A DNA stretch of 64,000 nt from an uncultured Oscillospiraceae bacterium (GCA_934636655.1 CAKUAS010000007.1:47327-111326); one strand, 5' to 3'. Numbered from the stretch's first letter, positions 36,440 to 44,651 are shown. Made by a program: numbers and translations. Notes: a model not told the origin generated them from the sequence alone.

Positions 36440-36655
36440 TGTAAAGCTTTCGGAGCTCCATTACCTCCAATATGGAGCATGCCGAAATGCGTCCTCACAT
36501 ATGTTCGTTACGCTCCTATTATTGAATGTCATACAAGTTTCCTAATGACCACATGTTTTTGTAATTCTCCCTTCCTAACTATTTTCCTCGCTAACGAGCA
36601 TATACTACACCCCCCTTCAAAGCGGCCGGAGCCCACTGAGGCCCCGGCCGTAATA
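36440..36655 (+). ncRNA. Candidate small RNA with a CCUCC loop
   Basis: Just after the promoter, TTTCGG-AGCTCCAT pairs with ATGGAGC...CCGAAA and displays the loop TACCTCCAAT, which contains CCTCC, complementary to the ribosome-binding sequence GGAGG. The body holds further unpaired C-rich stretches (CTCCCTTCC at about 36567-36575; a C-run at about 36609-36615). It closes with a G+C-rich stem CGGCCGG/CCGGCCG (36623-36650). C-rich loops are typical of Firmicute sRNAs that block ribosome sites. The ends are estimates; no known RNA family was recognised. There is no classical U-run after the last stem. Confidence 0.45.
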
Positions 36656-36676
36656 ATAATTTATAAGATACAGTCT

Positions 36677-36969
36677 CACCTAAGGGCGGTGCGACATAGG
36701 GATAAGCCGCCCTGTAAAAAGTCTTTTGCCCCGTGGCGACGTTAAAAATGCTCGAAATATATCGCCATTATTCCTGCGCTTTTTGCCTTGCCACAGAACA
36801 AAATCCAATTTTACAGGGTGCATCGCAGTTTTGAGCGTGATATTTTTCGTTCAGGCAAAATAACAAAATCTCGGTAATACTTTGCGTATTACCGAGATTT
36901 TTTATGAAGTATGGGCGAAAAATAGCCGCTCAAAACCGCCTTATCCCTATGTTGCGCCGCCCAAGGGTG
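36677..36969. repeat. Palindromic intergenic element (about 290 bp)
   Basis: Outer 23-bp inverted arms at 36684-36706 and 36940-36962 match with two differences; the shared core is ACATAGGGATAAG. A second pair CCCTGTAAAA / TTTTACAGGG lies at 36710-36719 / 36809-36818, and a third GTTTTGAGCG / CGCTCAAAAC at 36827-36836 / 36927-36936. In the centre is a perfect 16-bp stem, AAAATCTCGGTAATAC at 36864-36879 with 36885-36900, which would act as a bidirectional terminator. No coding frame is credible. It may be a non-autonomous mobile repeat. Confidence 0.65.
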
Positions 36970-37201
36970 TGGCTGTTTTTGCTTTTAGTATGAGCAAAAG
37001 TTATAATGCGCAAAAGTTTACAGTGCGGCCAAGCGGCAGCCTTTTAAAATCAACTCGCAACATTTATGTTTATACAAAGTATACAAATCTGACATATATA
37101 ATTCGTTGAAACGGCGACTTCACGCAAAAGGAGATATTTTAGTAAAATAGAATTTGGTAGAATCCCGCCGAAATCTCAAATATTTTTATGTGGAGGAAAC
37201 G

Positions 37202-40200
37202 ATGAAAAAAAGATTGTTGAGCCTGACTCTCGTGCTGCTTTTGACGTTAACTCTGATCCCATGTGACGCATTGGCAGCTGAACCTGCAAGCGGAGCTTGC
37301 GGCGAAAACCTTACGTGGACGCTGGCAGACGGAAAGCTGACCATAAGCGGAAGCGGCGATATGACGGACTACAGCGAAGAAGAAGGAGCTCCATGGTATG
37401 ACTGCAGCGACATAAGCAGTGTAGTTATAAGCAAGGGCGTTACAAGCATAGGCGAATACGCATTTTATTTTTGCTCGGCATTAAGCTTTGAGCTGCCCGA
37501 AGGGCTTGAGCGGATCGGCAGCAACGCATTTTCCGAAAGCTGCATAGCAGAGCTTATCGTTCCCGCCTCTGTGAATGAGATAAGCGATAGCGCATTTAAT
37601 GGGTGCTATAATCTTGCGGATATCTCCGTCGCAGACGAAAACTCCAATTTTGCATCGTTTAACGGTGCTCTGTACAGTAAATCGCCAAACGAGCTCTTAC
37701 TCTACCCTTTGGGCAAAGAGGATGAAAACTATATCGTGCAAAACGGTACTAATAGCATTGGACCGCGTGCTTTCTTTGGCAATGAAAGCCTTAAGACCGT
37801 TTCGATCCCCGACAGCGTGAGCAGCATCGGGATCGGAGCTTTTTCTTCATGTTCAGCCTTGCAGAAGGCAGAATTGCCGCAGGGCATTACCGAGCTGCCG
37901 GACGAGCTGTTTTCAAATTGCGATATGCTCAGTGACGCGTACATACCGCAGAGCGTCGCGAAAATAGGCGCACGGGCGTTCAAAAACTGTAACAAGCTCG
38001 AAAATGTAATTATTCCCGATGGCATAAAAAGCATCGGTGACGAGGCCTTTTTCAGCTGTTTTTTAATATCCGAGCTTTCGTTCCCGAACGGCATCGATCA
38101 TATTGGGAAAGACGCGTTCAAAGGCACGCTGATAGCCAGCGTAAGCTTTGATGGAACGAAGGAGCAGTGGCTGGCGATCGGCGGTGCTGACTCCGGCCTT
38201 GATGATGCGGAGATAAACTATCTGCGCCATACACATGAATTCGGCGACTCCTGGTACAGCAATGAAAATGAACACTGGCATGAGTGCAGCACCTGCGGCG
38301 AAGTTACGAACAAGACCCTGCACACCGACAACGGCGGAGATACATGCCCCATCTGCGGTGCCAAGCTCTCCGCCGTGCTTGCCAGCGGCTCGGAAAAAAG
38401 CTACATCTGGTCACTTTCCAGAAGTGGCGTGCTCACCGTAAGCGGCAGCGCGCTCCCTGACTTTGTCGGTGACGGATCGAGCATTCCGTGGCGAGATCAC
38501 AGCGGCCGTATACTGTCCGTTGCAATTGAAAGCGGCGTAACAAGCGTAGGCAGCGGTGCTTTTCGCGGATGCGAAAAGCTTACTCAAATCATAATTCCGG
38601 ACACGGTTGAAGTGCTTGACCTTAACGCACTTATAGGCTGCACGTCGTTTGAAAGATACGACGTAGCAGACGGCAACAAAGCGTATGCGTCCATCGACGA
38701 CGTGCTGTTCAATGCGGACAAAACGCAGCTCATAAGCTATCCCTTCGGCAAAACCGGCTCATACACCGTCCCCGACGCCGTGACAAGCATAGCAAAAGTA
38801 GCTTTTGCGTCATCCTGTATTGAGAGAATAGTATTGCCCGACTCAGTGACACAGATCGGTGAAAGCTCATTTTCAAATTGTTCAAAGCTAAAAAGTATAA
38901 TGCTTCCCAATGGCATAACAAGCCTGCCGGATTCACTTTTCTCCGGCTGTACAGTTCTTGAGGAAATAGGCATTCCCGAAAGCGTCAAAACACTTGGAAA
39001 AGCCGTGTTTTCCGGCTGCTCGGCGCTCAAGGAAGTGACGATCCCCAGCCCTGTCGTTGTTATTCCCGACGAGGCATTTTCGGGTTGTGTCATGCTCGAA
39101 AAGATAACGATACCGGCAGGCGTTGCCGCAATTGGCGAGAATGCGTTCAAGGACTGCACCGCGCTTAAAACTGTCAATTTTCTCGGCAATGACAAACAAT
39201 GGGATGCCATATATATTAAGGGCTCAAACGAAGCAATCAACTCTGCGGACAAGACTTTCGCCGGTCACACCCACAGCTACACCGACACGGTAATTGAGCC
39301 GACCTGCACAGAGCGCGGCTACACGCTGCATAAGTGCTCGTGCGGCGATGAGAAACAGGACAGTTACAAAGAACCCCTCGGCCACAGCTACAAAAATGGC
39401 GTCTGCACACGCTGCGGCATACTCAGAGCCCAGCATGACCATGACTTCAAGCCCTCAATAACCGAGCCTACCTGCACATCCGAGGGCTTTACGACCTATA
39501 TCTGCTCATGCGGCGAGAACTACACCAAGGACTACATCAGCGCGCTCAAGCACAAAACAGAACTCAGAAATGCGAAAGCCGCAACATGTTTAAATGGCGG
39601 CTACACGGGCGATGAGGTATGCACCGTCTGCGAAAAAATATTCAAGGCAGGCAGTGAGATTTCGGCACTCGGACATGAGACAGAGCTGAGAGGTAAAAAG
39701 GCAGCAACTTGCACGGAGGCGGGATATTCCGGCGATACCGTCTGTACGCGCTGCGGAGATATTATCAAGCCCGGAAACAACATCGATTCATTGGGTCACA
39801 AGTTCGCGGGCGGAAAATGCTCGGTCTGCGGAGCGAATGACCCGGACTACAAACCGTCTGCCGTAACGCCTTCGTTTGAGGACGTGAAGCCTGGTACGTT
39901 CTACTATGAGGCGGTTCAGTGGGCTGTTGAAAATGGCATCACCGCGGGTACCGGCGCAACAACGTTCTCACCGAACAGCGGCTGCTCGAGATACCAGATC
40001 GTCGTATTTCTGTGGCGTACGGCAGGCTGTCCCGCTGCAAAAGCAGAGGTGAATTTCACGGACGTTGCACCGGCTGACAGCTTCTATGAGGCAGTGCAAT
40101 GGGCGGTTGAGTGCGGTATAACGAAGGGCACAAGCGCAACAAAATTCTCGCCCTACGCAGTCTGCACGCGTGCGCAAATAGTTGCATTTTTGTACCGTGC

Positions 40201-40396
40201 GGCAGGCTCGCCGCCGGTTACCGGCTCGAACATTTTCTTCGACGTTGCACCAAACGCCTTTTACCGCGATGCCGTCATCTGGGCAACCGGCCGAGGCATA
40301 ACAAAAGGCACGAGTTCAACGACCTTCTCACCAAACGCTACCTGCACACGCGCCGAAGTCGTCACATTCCTCTTCCGCGCATTGGTCAAGGTATAA
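37202..40396 (+). CDS. BspA-type LRR surface protein with Cys-rich modules and SLH repeats
   Basis: This secreted protein of about 1064 residues starts at the GGAGG-preceded ATG 37202. A signal peptide (about 1-25, ending DALA) is followed by a SGACGENLTWTLADGKLTISG module. BspA repeats run from about 60 to 335, an HTHEFGDSW...CSTCG Cys module lies near 345-400, and a second LTVSG module with more BspA repeats runs to about 680. Then come four Cys-rich EPTCTERGYTLHKCSCG-type modules (about 685-885) and three SLH repeats (about 890-1064; VENGITAGTGATTFSPNSGC and similar). It has the same plan as the two minus-strand proteins at 26.6-32.1 kb and is anchored to the wall. It lies directly beside the tRNA-Val integration site. 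Confidence 0.92.
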   Translation: MKKRLLSLTLVLLLTLTLIPCDALAAEPASGACGENLTWTLADGKLTISGSGDMTDYSEEEGAPWYDCSDISSVVISKGVTSIGEYAFYFCSALSFELPEGLERIGSNAFSESCIAELIVPASVNEISDSAFNGCYNLADISVADENSNFASFNGALYSKSPNELLLYPLGKEDENYIVQNGTNSIGPRAFFGNESLKTVSIPDSVSSIGIGAFSSCSALQKAELPQGITELPDELFSNCDMLSDAYIPQSVAKIGARAFKNCNKLENVIIPDGIKSIGDEAFFSCFLISELSFPNGIDHIGKDAFKGTLIASVSFDGTKEQWLAIGGADSGLDDAEINYLRHTHEFGDSWYSNENEHWHECSTCGEVTNKTLHTDNGGDTCPICGAKLSAVLASGSEKSYIWSLSRSGVLTVSGSALPDFVGDGSSIPWRDHSGRILSVAIESGVTSVGSGAFRGCEKLTQIIIPDTVEVLDLNALIGCTSFERYDVADGNKAYASIDDVLFNADKTQLISYPFGKTGSYTVPDAVTSIAKVAFASSCIERIVLPDSVTQIGESSFSNCSKLKSIMLPNGITSLPDSLFSGCTVLEEIGIPESVKTLGKAVFSGCSALKEVTIPSPVVVIPDEAFSGCVMLEKITIPAGVAAIGENAFKDCTALKTVNFLGNDKQWDAIYIKGSNEAINSADKTFAGHTHSYTDTVIEPTCTERGYTLHKCSCGDEKQDSYKEPLGHSYKNGVCTRCGILRAQHDHDFKPSITEPTCTSEGFTTYICSCGENYTKDYISALKHKTELRNAKAATCLNGGYTGDEVCTVCEKIFKAGSEISALGHETELRGKKAATCTEAGYSGDTVCTRCGDIIKPGNNIDSLGHKFAGGKCSVCGANDPDYKPSAVTPSFEDVKPGTFYYEAVQWAVENGITAGTGATTFSPNSGCSRYQIVVFLWRTAGCPAAKAEVNFTDVAPADSFYEAVQWAVECGITKGTSATKFSPYAVCTRAQIVAFLYRAAGSPPVTGSNIFFDVAPNAFYRDAVIWATGRGITKGTSSTTFSPNATCTRAEVVTFLFRALVKV

Positions 40397-40404
40397 ATTC
40401 AAAA

Positions 40405-40441
40405 AAAACACATCCGTCGAAAATCGGGCGGATGTGTTTTT
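40405..40441 (+). terminator. Terminator of the plus-strand SLH gene
   Basis: AAAACACATCCG pairs with CGGATGTGTTTT, followed by TT and T-rich DNA. Confidence 0.85.
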
Positions 40442-40481
40442 CCTCATTGACATTACAATCATTCTGAATTCTTTGCAATAC

Positions 40482-40637
40482 GGACGCATTTGACGAAAGC
40501 GGAAGCTTCATGCTTGTGCAGCTGTTCCTAAAAGTTCGTAAAAAACAAGAAAAAGACCCGAAAGCCTTAACTTTCAGGTCTTCAAAGTTGGTGGAGAATA
40601 GCAGACTCGAACTGCTGACCTCTCGCGTGTGAGGCGA
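40482..40637. repeat. Left direct repeat of the integrated element (attachment site)
   Basis: This 156-bp segment is repeated at 45805-45960 with the same length and about six differences. It contains the 3' half of a tRNA-Val gene (complement 40589-40637), the tRNA's downstream terminator hairpin and a GGACGCATTT motif at its left edge. The tRNA part is identical in both copies and stops at the anticodon arm, after which this copy reads TAAAGCATCC instead of tRNA sequence. The displaced tRNA end marks the element's boundary. Confidence 0.85.
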
Positions 40638-40855
40638 TAAAGCATCCCCTTAATTAACAGTGGTTTTGCAATGCTTATTAAAAAAAGTAGGCACAAAACT
40701 GCCGTACACAGACGATTGTTAGATCATTCCCACTTTTGGACGCATTTTGGACGCATTTCAAGCCGGACTGTTAACAAAATGATTCAGCAGCCGTTGTTTA
40801 CGGAAATGTAAAAAGGAGCCTTTGGCTATACCAAAGGCTCCTTCATAACTATTTG
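40638..40855. other. Left end of element with paired GGACGCATTT sites
   Basis: No gene. GGACGCATTT occurs twice here (40738-40747 and 40749-40758), as it does beside the right repeat (45793-45802 and 45805-45814), consistent with integrase arm-type binding sites. CAAGCCGGACTGTTAA (40759-40774) is the exact reverse complement of 44610-44625 just before the integrase. A terminator hairpin AAGGAGCCTTTGG/CCAAAGGCTCCTT (40812-40843) closes the minus-strand genes. Confidence 0.6.
40812..40843 (-). terminator. Terminator of the rhs-tip operon
   Basis: AAGGAGCCTTTGG and CCAAAGGCTCCTT form a perfect 13-bp stem with loop CTATA, followed on the minus strand by TTTTTACAT. Confidence 0.8.
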
Positions 40856-41035
40856 CTATTTTCTATTCTTTCGCTGGGTATGTTTTTTACCTTTTTTCTG
40901 TTGTGTATGTTTTTGCGTCACAACATGACGGCGTGGGATAAAACGAGGCTCAAGATTACCGTTTCCTTCACGCTTCATGAAGACCCACCGATAGATGAGA
41001 ACAGGTCCATATGCAACGAGGTAGTATAAATTCAA
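40856..41035 (-). CDS. Small basic membrane-type protein, TTG start, coupled to upstream gene
   Basis: A 59-residue frame begins with TTG at 41035, whose bases overlap the stop of the preceding gene (TTGA), suggesting termination-reinitiation. The N-terminal 20 residues (NLYYLVAYGPVLIYRWVFM) are hydrophobic. The rest is strongly basic (RRHVVTQKHTQQKKGKKHTQRKNRK region). It could be an independent accessory/immunity protein or a frame-shifted tail of the upstream gene. No family is recognised. It sits between the rhs-tip genes and their terminator. Confidence 0.5.
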   Translation of the reverse strand: MNLYYLVAYGPVLIYRWVFMKREGNGNLEPRFIPRRHVVTQKHTQQKKGKKHTQRKNRK

Positions 41036-41349
41036 ATAATGAAGTATCTCTTTTTTTCAGCTCCATTAATCGCCATTATGCAAAATGCAAGGGAAAAAAT
41101 CGGGCACAAAACTAATTCTATATAATACCAAACATACATTGACTTTGGTATTACGTCCTTTAGATTAGTGAGGAACACCCATTCCACAAAGTTTCTTTTA
41201 TGAGTGCGCTCTTTAAACTCTCTTTTACAAAGGGTTCGATCAGCAGCTCTAACAAGATCGTGCCGGGTTGAAAAGCCCGCAATGAGTGCCATAACCGCCG
41301 CCGCTATTAATGGTTCCTTGATTGCCCTGATTGCCATTAACAGACTCAT
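41032..41349 (-). CDS. Small membrane protein, candidate immunity protein for the Rhs tip
   Basis: This 105-residue protein starts 1 nt after the rhs stop codon region (rhs stop 41351-41353, ATG 41347-41349 overlapping in TAATATG). Two hydrophobic segments are visible: MSLLMAIRAIKEPLIAAAVMALIAGF split at the N-terminus, and YYIELVLCPIFSLAFCIMAI near the C-terminus. A charged middle lies between (RTLCKREFKERTHKRNF). Genes at this position behind Rhs/YD-repeat proteins usually encode the cognate immunity factor, so that is the inferred role. No homology is recognised. A longer start at 41400 would overlap the rhs end. Confidence 0.6.
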   Translation of the reverse strand: MSLLMAIRAIKEPLIAAAVMALIAGFSTRHDLVRAADRTLCKREFKERTHKRNFVEWVFLTNLKDVIPKSMYVWYYIELVLCPIFSLAFCIMAINGAEKKRYFII

Positions 41350-41350
41350 A

Positions 41351-44185
41351 TTATTTCCAAACCCTATAGCTGGCATAATTATATCCAACCGTTGAGCCAA
41401 TGCCCTTCAATATTTTCCGCACTGAAAAGAATTCCCCTTTATACAACTTAAACGTTCGTTTTAAGTAATTCTTCCCAGCTCGTTTCAAGCCATCAAAAAC
41501 ATTCTTGCTCTTAAAGGCGTTTCCAATCTGTCCTTTAAGCATGCTTCCGCTTTTCACGAATGAGCCCGTTAAACTATTTCCGATATAACCACTGTACCCC
41601 GAAATCGTTCCGACCGCAACATCAGCCGTCAAGCGCCCGAGGTTTACGCTTCCATCGTTTTTGACCTGATCATATACGCTTTCTGCTGCCGATGCCACTG
41701 CGCTTATCGCGAGCCTTGCTGCCGGATTCATGCTTACGGTGGACACCGCTCCAGACACTGCACCCGAAAGCAGCGCCAAGCCGATCCCATCATTCCAGGC
41801 TTTTCCCGCTGCGACATTTGCCACTGCTGTACCGGCCGCATTTACGAGTGCGCCAACCGTCGCTCCCACTGCAATAGTGATGAGCGAGAACGCTTCGCCG
41901 CTTGGATCACTCTTGTTCACCGGGTCATTTTCGCAGTATGCGAACATGTTGGTGCTCAGGAGGCCGGTTGCGTCAGTTGATGCGTAGCTGTCCGCATTTA
42001 TAAAGCGGCCTATTTCCGGATCGTAGTAGCGAGACTGGAGATAGTAAAAGCCTGTCTCAGAGTCGTAATAATAACCACGGTAGCGGAGCGGATTTATGTC
42101 CGCCAGTGTTCCGCTGCTGCTTATTATCTTGCCCCAGGGATCGTAGGTATAGCTTGCAACTGTGCCGCAGCTGCTGTTGACGATGCGGACAACATCACCC
42201 TGCGCATTGAGGACGTAATAGTACAACGTACCGTTGTACTTCATCGCCAGCGGCTGGTTATTCTCGTCATAGACGAAGTCGATGGTCTTGCCGCCGACCG
42301 TCTGACGCGTCACAAGCCCGCTGAGGGTCGTGAACTTATACGTCGTAGAGCCCACGGTCTTGCTGCTGCGAACACCAGCCATATCGTAGGTATAGCTTAT
42401 GTTCGTGCTGCCGACCTTGGCCGTCGCCAGCCTGCGTCCCTGCGTCCACGTGAACGTGCTTCCGTCGTAATACTTCGTCGGATTGCCGCCGGAGTAGGTG
42501 ATCGAATTGCCGCCGTACGCCGTCAGCAGATCGCGCCACGCGCTGTTGCCATAGGTGTAATTGGTCGTCGTGCCGCCGACCGTTTTTCTCTGAATGTTGC
42601 CTGCGGTGTCGTAGCTGTACTCATAGCTCGTTCCCCCGACTGTCGCCGAGGTGAGCTGCCCCTGCTGGTCGTAGCCATAGATTGCGCGGGTCGTCGTTGA
42701 GCTGCCCGAATCGAGGATCTTGACCAAACGGCCGTTGCTGTCGTAGTGGCAATTATCGCCATAGATCAGGTTGCTCGACGAGTCGCGGTAATTGACGTAA
42801 TCCGGCAGCGAGGCTCTGTAGCCGCCATCCTTATTATAGCAGTAGTTATACGCCTTCGTCATGACGCTGCCGATGACCTTGCTGCGCAGCTGATTCACTC
42901 CCCGATACGTGTAGGTCACGGGGATGCTCGAGCCCTGAACGTTCGCGTTCAGGCTTGAGAGCAGTCCCGTCGTCGCATTGTAGGCATACGACAGCGTCGT
43001 CGTGCCTCCCGCGTTATACCAGCTCTGCTTCGTCAGTCGGTCGGACGCATCGTATACATGCTCCGTGCGCTGCTCGAACGTACCGCCGCTATACTCGTTG
43101 CTCCGGATCAGCCGGCCGAGGCTGTCGTATTCGTAGTTATACTCTTCCCCTGCCGTCGAACTCTGCTTTGCAAGCTGTCCGGATGCATCATAGGCATATT
43201 CATATGTGACATTATTATACTGCTCTTTCGTCGTCCGGTCAAATATATCGTAAGAATACTGTACTGTTTGTCCGTTGCCGAACGTCATTTTCTGCAAGCG
43301 CCCGTTGTTCACGCCGCTTTCGTACTGGTATTTTGCGAGCATGATCGCGCTTGACGGTGCGCTCGATGACGTGTTGTCCGCACCGCTGACGCTTATCTGC
43401 GTCATGTTCCCGAACGGGTCGTACGCAAAGTGGTAGCTCTGCCATGTGAACGCGTCCGCGCCGGCGCGGCTTTTGCGCGCGAGCGACGAAAGCTGTCCGT
43501 TCGCATAATTGTAGCTCTGCGACGCAAGCCCCGACATGCTCGTGGTCGACAGCCGGTCGCTGCTGTTATACGCAAAGCGCTGCTCCTTCAGCCCGCCCTC
43601 GGTTATGCCGCTGACGTGGTGCCCGATGTAGTAGCTGTGGTCGTAGCTCGTCGTCGTGTTGTTTACGTCCGTCGACGATGTCTTATGTCCATAGCTGTCA
43701 TATGTCGCCGACGTCTTTTGCTTCTGTCCGTCGCCTGAGCTCACGCTCTGCGTCAGCAGACCTGCCGAGCTGTGCGTGTTTGAGGTCGTGACTCCGGCCG
43801 ACGTCACGGTCTTCAAATTATGCGTCGTCGGCGCGTAGGTAAAGCTTGAGGTCACGCCCGTGGACGCGGTGTATTTGGTCAGGATGCTCGTGCCGCTCTC
43901 GTACTCGCAGTTTGTTTTTGCGCCGCCCTCCTTTGCCGACACGGGATTGCCCTTGTCGTCATAGCTGTAGCTGCTGCACGGCTCCTTCGTCAGGCTGATG
44001 TTATCGAAATAGGCTTCGCCTGCATTGCATGTGTATGCGAGGTAGACCTTTATCATATACACGGGCTTATCCTGCTTCGGCACAACTATGCCGCTTGCAA
44101 ACTGCCAGTCCGTGTAGTCCTTATTGAACGGGATGAAATGCCATTCCTCGCCGCTCACGCCGGTGTAGTACACTGCCGCGATCAT
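41351..44185 (-). CDS. Rhs/YD-repeat protein, 5'-truncated, with variable C-terminal tip
   Basis: The open frame gives 944 residues. After a jelly-roll-like carbohydrate-binding module remnant (about 1-65) come many YD/Rhs repeats of the type YDSLGRLIRSNEY and YDASDRLTKQSWY, forming the beta-cage. The core-ending signature YYDPEIGRFINADSYAS and YCENDPVNKSDPSGEA follows (about 735-770). The C-terminal 175 residues beyond DPSG are distinct: Ala/Gly-rich hydrophobic stretches, then a basic end (GLKRAGKNYLKRTFKLYKG). This is where polymorphic toxins carry their effector domain. No signal peptide is present because the 5' part is missing (see 44186-44311). It may be an orphan tip or a decaying gene. 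Confidence 0.85.
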   Translation of the reverse strand: MIAAVYYTGVSGEEWHFIPFNKDYTDWQFASGIVVPKQDKPVYMIKVYLAYTCNAGEAYFDNISLTKEPCSSYSYDDKGNPVSAKEGGAKTNCEYESGTSILTKYTASTGVTSSFTYAPTTHNLKTVTSAGVTTSNTHSSAGLLTQSVSSGDGQKQKTSATYDSYGHKTSSTDVNNTTTSYDHSYYIGHHVSGITEGGLKEQRFAYNSSDRLSTTSMSGLASQSYNYANGQLSSLARKSRAGADAFTWQSYHFAYDPFGNMTQISVSGADNTSSSAPSSAIMLAKYQYESGVNNGRLQKMTFGNGQTVQYSYDIFDRTTKEQYNNVTYEYAYDASGQLAKQSSTAGEEYNYEYDSLGRLIRSNEYSGGTFEQRTEHVYDASDRLTKQSWYNAGGTTTLSYAYNATTGLLSSLNANVQGSSIPVTYTYRGVNQLRSKVIGSVMTKAYNYCYNKDGGYRASLPDYVNYRDSSSNLIYGDNCHYDSNGRLVKILDSGSSTTTRAIYGYDQQGQLTSATVGGTSYEYSYDTAGNIQRKTVGGTTTNYTYGNSAWRDLLTAYGGNSITYSGGNPTKYYDGSTFTWTQGRRLATAKVGSTNISYTYDMAGVRSSKTVGSTTYKFTTLSGLVTRQTVGGKTIDFVYDENNQPLAMKYNGTLYYYVLNAQGDVVRIVNSSCGTVASYTYDPWGKIISSSGTLADINPLRYRGYYYDSETGFYYLQSRYYDPEIGRFINADSYASTDATGLLSTNMFAYCENDPVNKSDPSGEAFSLITIAVGATVGALVNAAGTAVANVAAGKAWNDGIGLALLSGAVSGAVSTVSMNPAARLAISAVASAAESVYDQVKNDGSVNLGRLTADVAVGTISGYSGYIGNSLTGSFVKSGSMLKGQIGNAFKSKNVFDGLKRAGKNYLKRTFKLYKGEFFSVRKILKGIGSTVGYNYASYRVWK

Positions 44186-44311
44186 TCCGAAATACGGCTT
44201 TTTCCCGTCATAATCCGTCGCCGTGCTTCATACCGCCGTCGCTTTCCCCCAGCCCGACACGATGTACGTGCCGCCGCGCTTTTTTCGTGCGTCGTCAAAA
44301 AGTTCTTTTGT
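44186..44311 (-). pseudogene. Remnant of the upstream part of the Rhs gene
   Basis: Continuing in the same frame above the first ATG, the translation still reads as Rhs-associated protein (ELFDDARKKRGGTYIVSGWG, then a TGA at 44228-44230, then TATDYDGKKPYFG). A further TAA lies at 44312-44314, beyond which similarity ends. The stop in recognisable homologous sequence and the abrupt loss upstream show that the gene lost its 5' part and was interrupted. Confidence 0.75.
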
Positions 44312-44319
44312 TTAGGACA

Positions 44320-44503
44320 TACGCACGTTTTTTCAATGCTTTGCGGCTCTGAAAAATTGAATTTATCGTTTCAATCTATCGTTAATTAGAGAGACTTTCG
44401 ATAGCAGTTACGCTCTTCTCATTGTTTTGTTTAGCGTATTCATTTGCTGGGCAAGTCTCTTTTTAATTAAAATTTTTTAATCTTTATTTAAGGAGGGATA
44501 TTT
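44320..44503 (+). promoter_or_regulatory. A+T-rich structured leader before the integrase
   Basis: AGAGACTT (44390-44397) pairs with AAGTCTCT (44453-44460). Inside it AGCA/TGCT and ACGCT/AGCGT pair, and the outer stem is followed by TTTTT, so a terminator-like structure precedes the integrase. A strong ribosome-binding sequence AAGGAGGG ends at 44497. No good promoter pair was picked out. Confidence 0.4.
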
Positions 44504-44600
44504 ATTACAAATATCTCAAACGTCAATCCTCAGAACATTATCTCCTTCCCCACCACAAACGGAACAAGCGCTGTTGCCAGCTCTCCCGCTCGGAGGTATA

Positions 44601-44651
44601 ATGATCACATTAACAGTCCGGCTTGTCACGAGAAGGAGGTACGATTATTGA
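44601..44651 (+). CDS. Possible 16-residue leader peptide of the integrase
   Basis: CGGAGGT at 44591-44597 precedes ATG 44601, which opens MITLTVRLVTRRRYDY and stops at TGA 44649-44651. The stop overlaps the TTG start of the integrase (TTGA), so translation of the peptide could feed reinitiation on the integrase. The run of Arg codons (AGA AGG AGG) also forms the integrase ribosome site. This is an inference from spacing only. Confidence 0.4.
   Translation: MITLTVRLVTRRRYDY

Noticed and set aside
36479..36745. 88-codon frame in the long non-coding gap
   Set aside because: It starts without a ribosome site, spans the C-run and G+C stem of the putative RNA and shows no family features.
40589..40637. 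Second tRNA-Val
   Set aside because: Only the 3' half is present; the anticodon loop is cut at the repeat boundary and the acceptor and D-arm are missing, so it is an attachment-site remnant.
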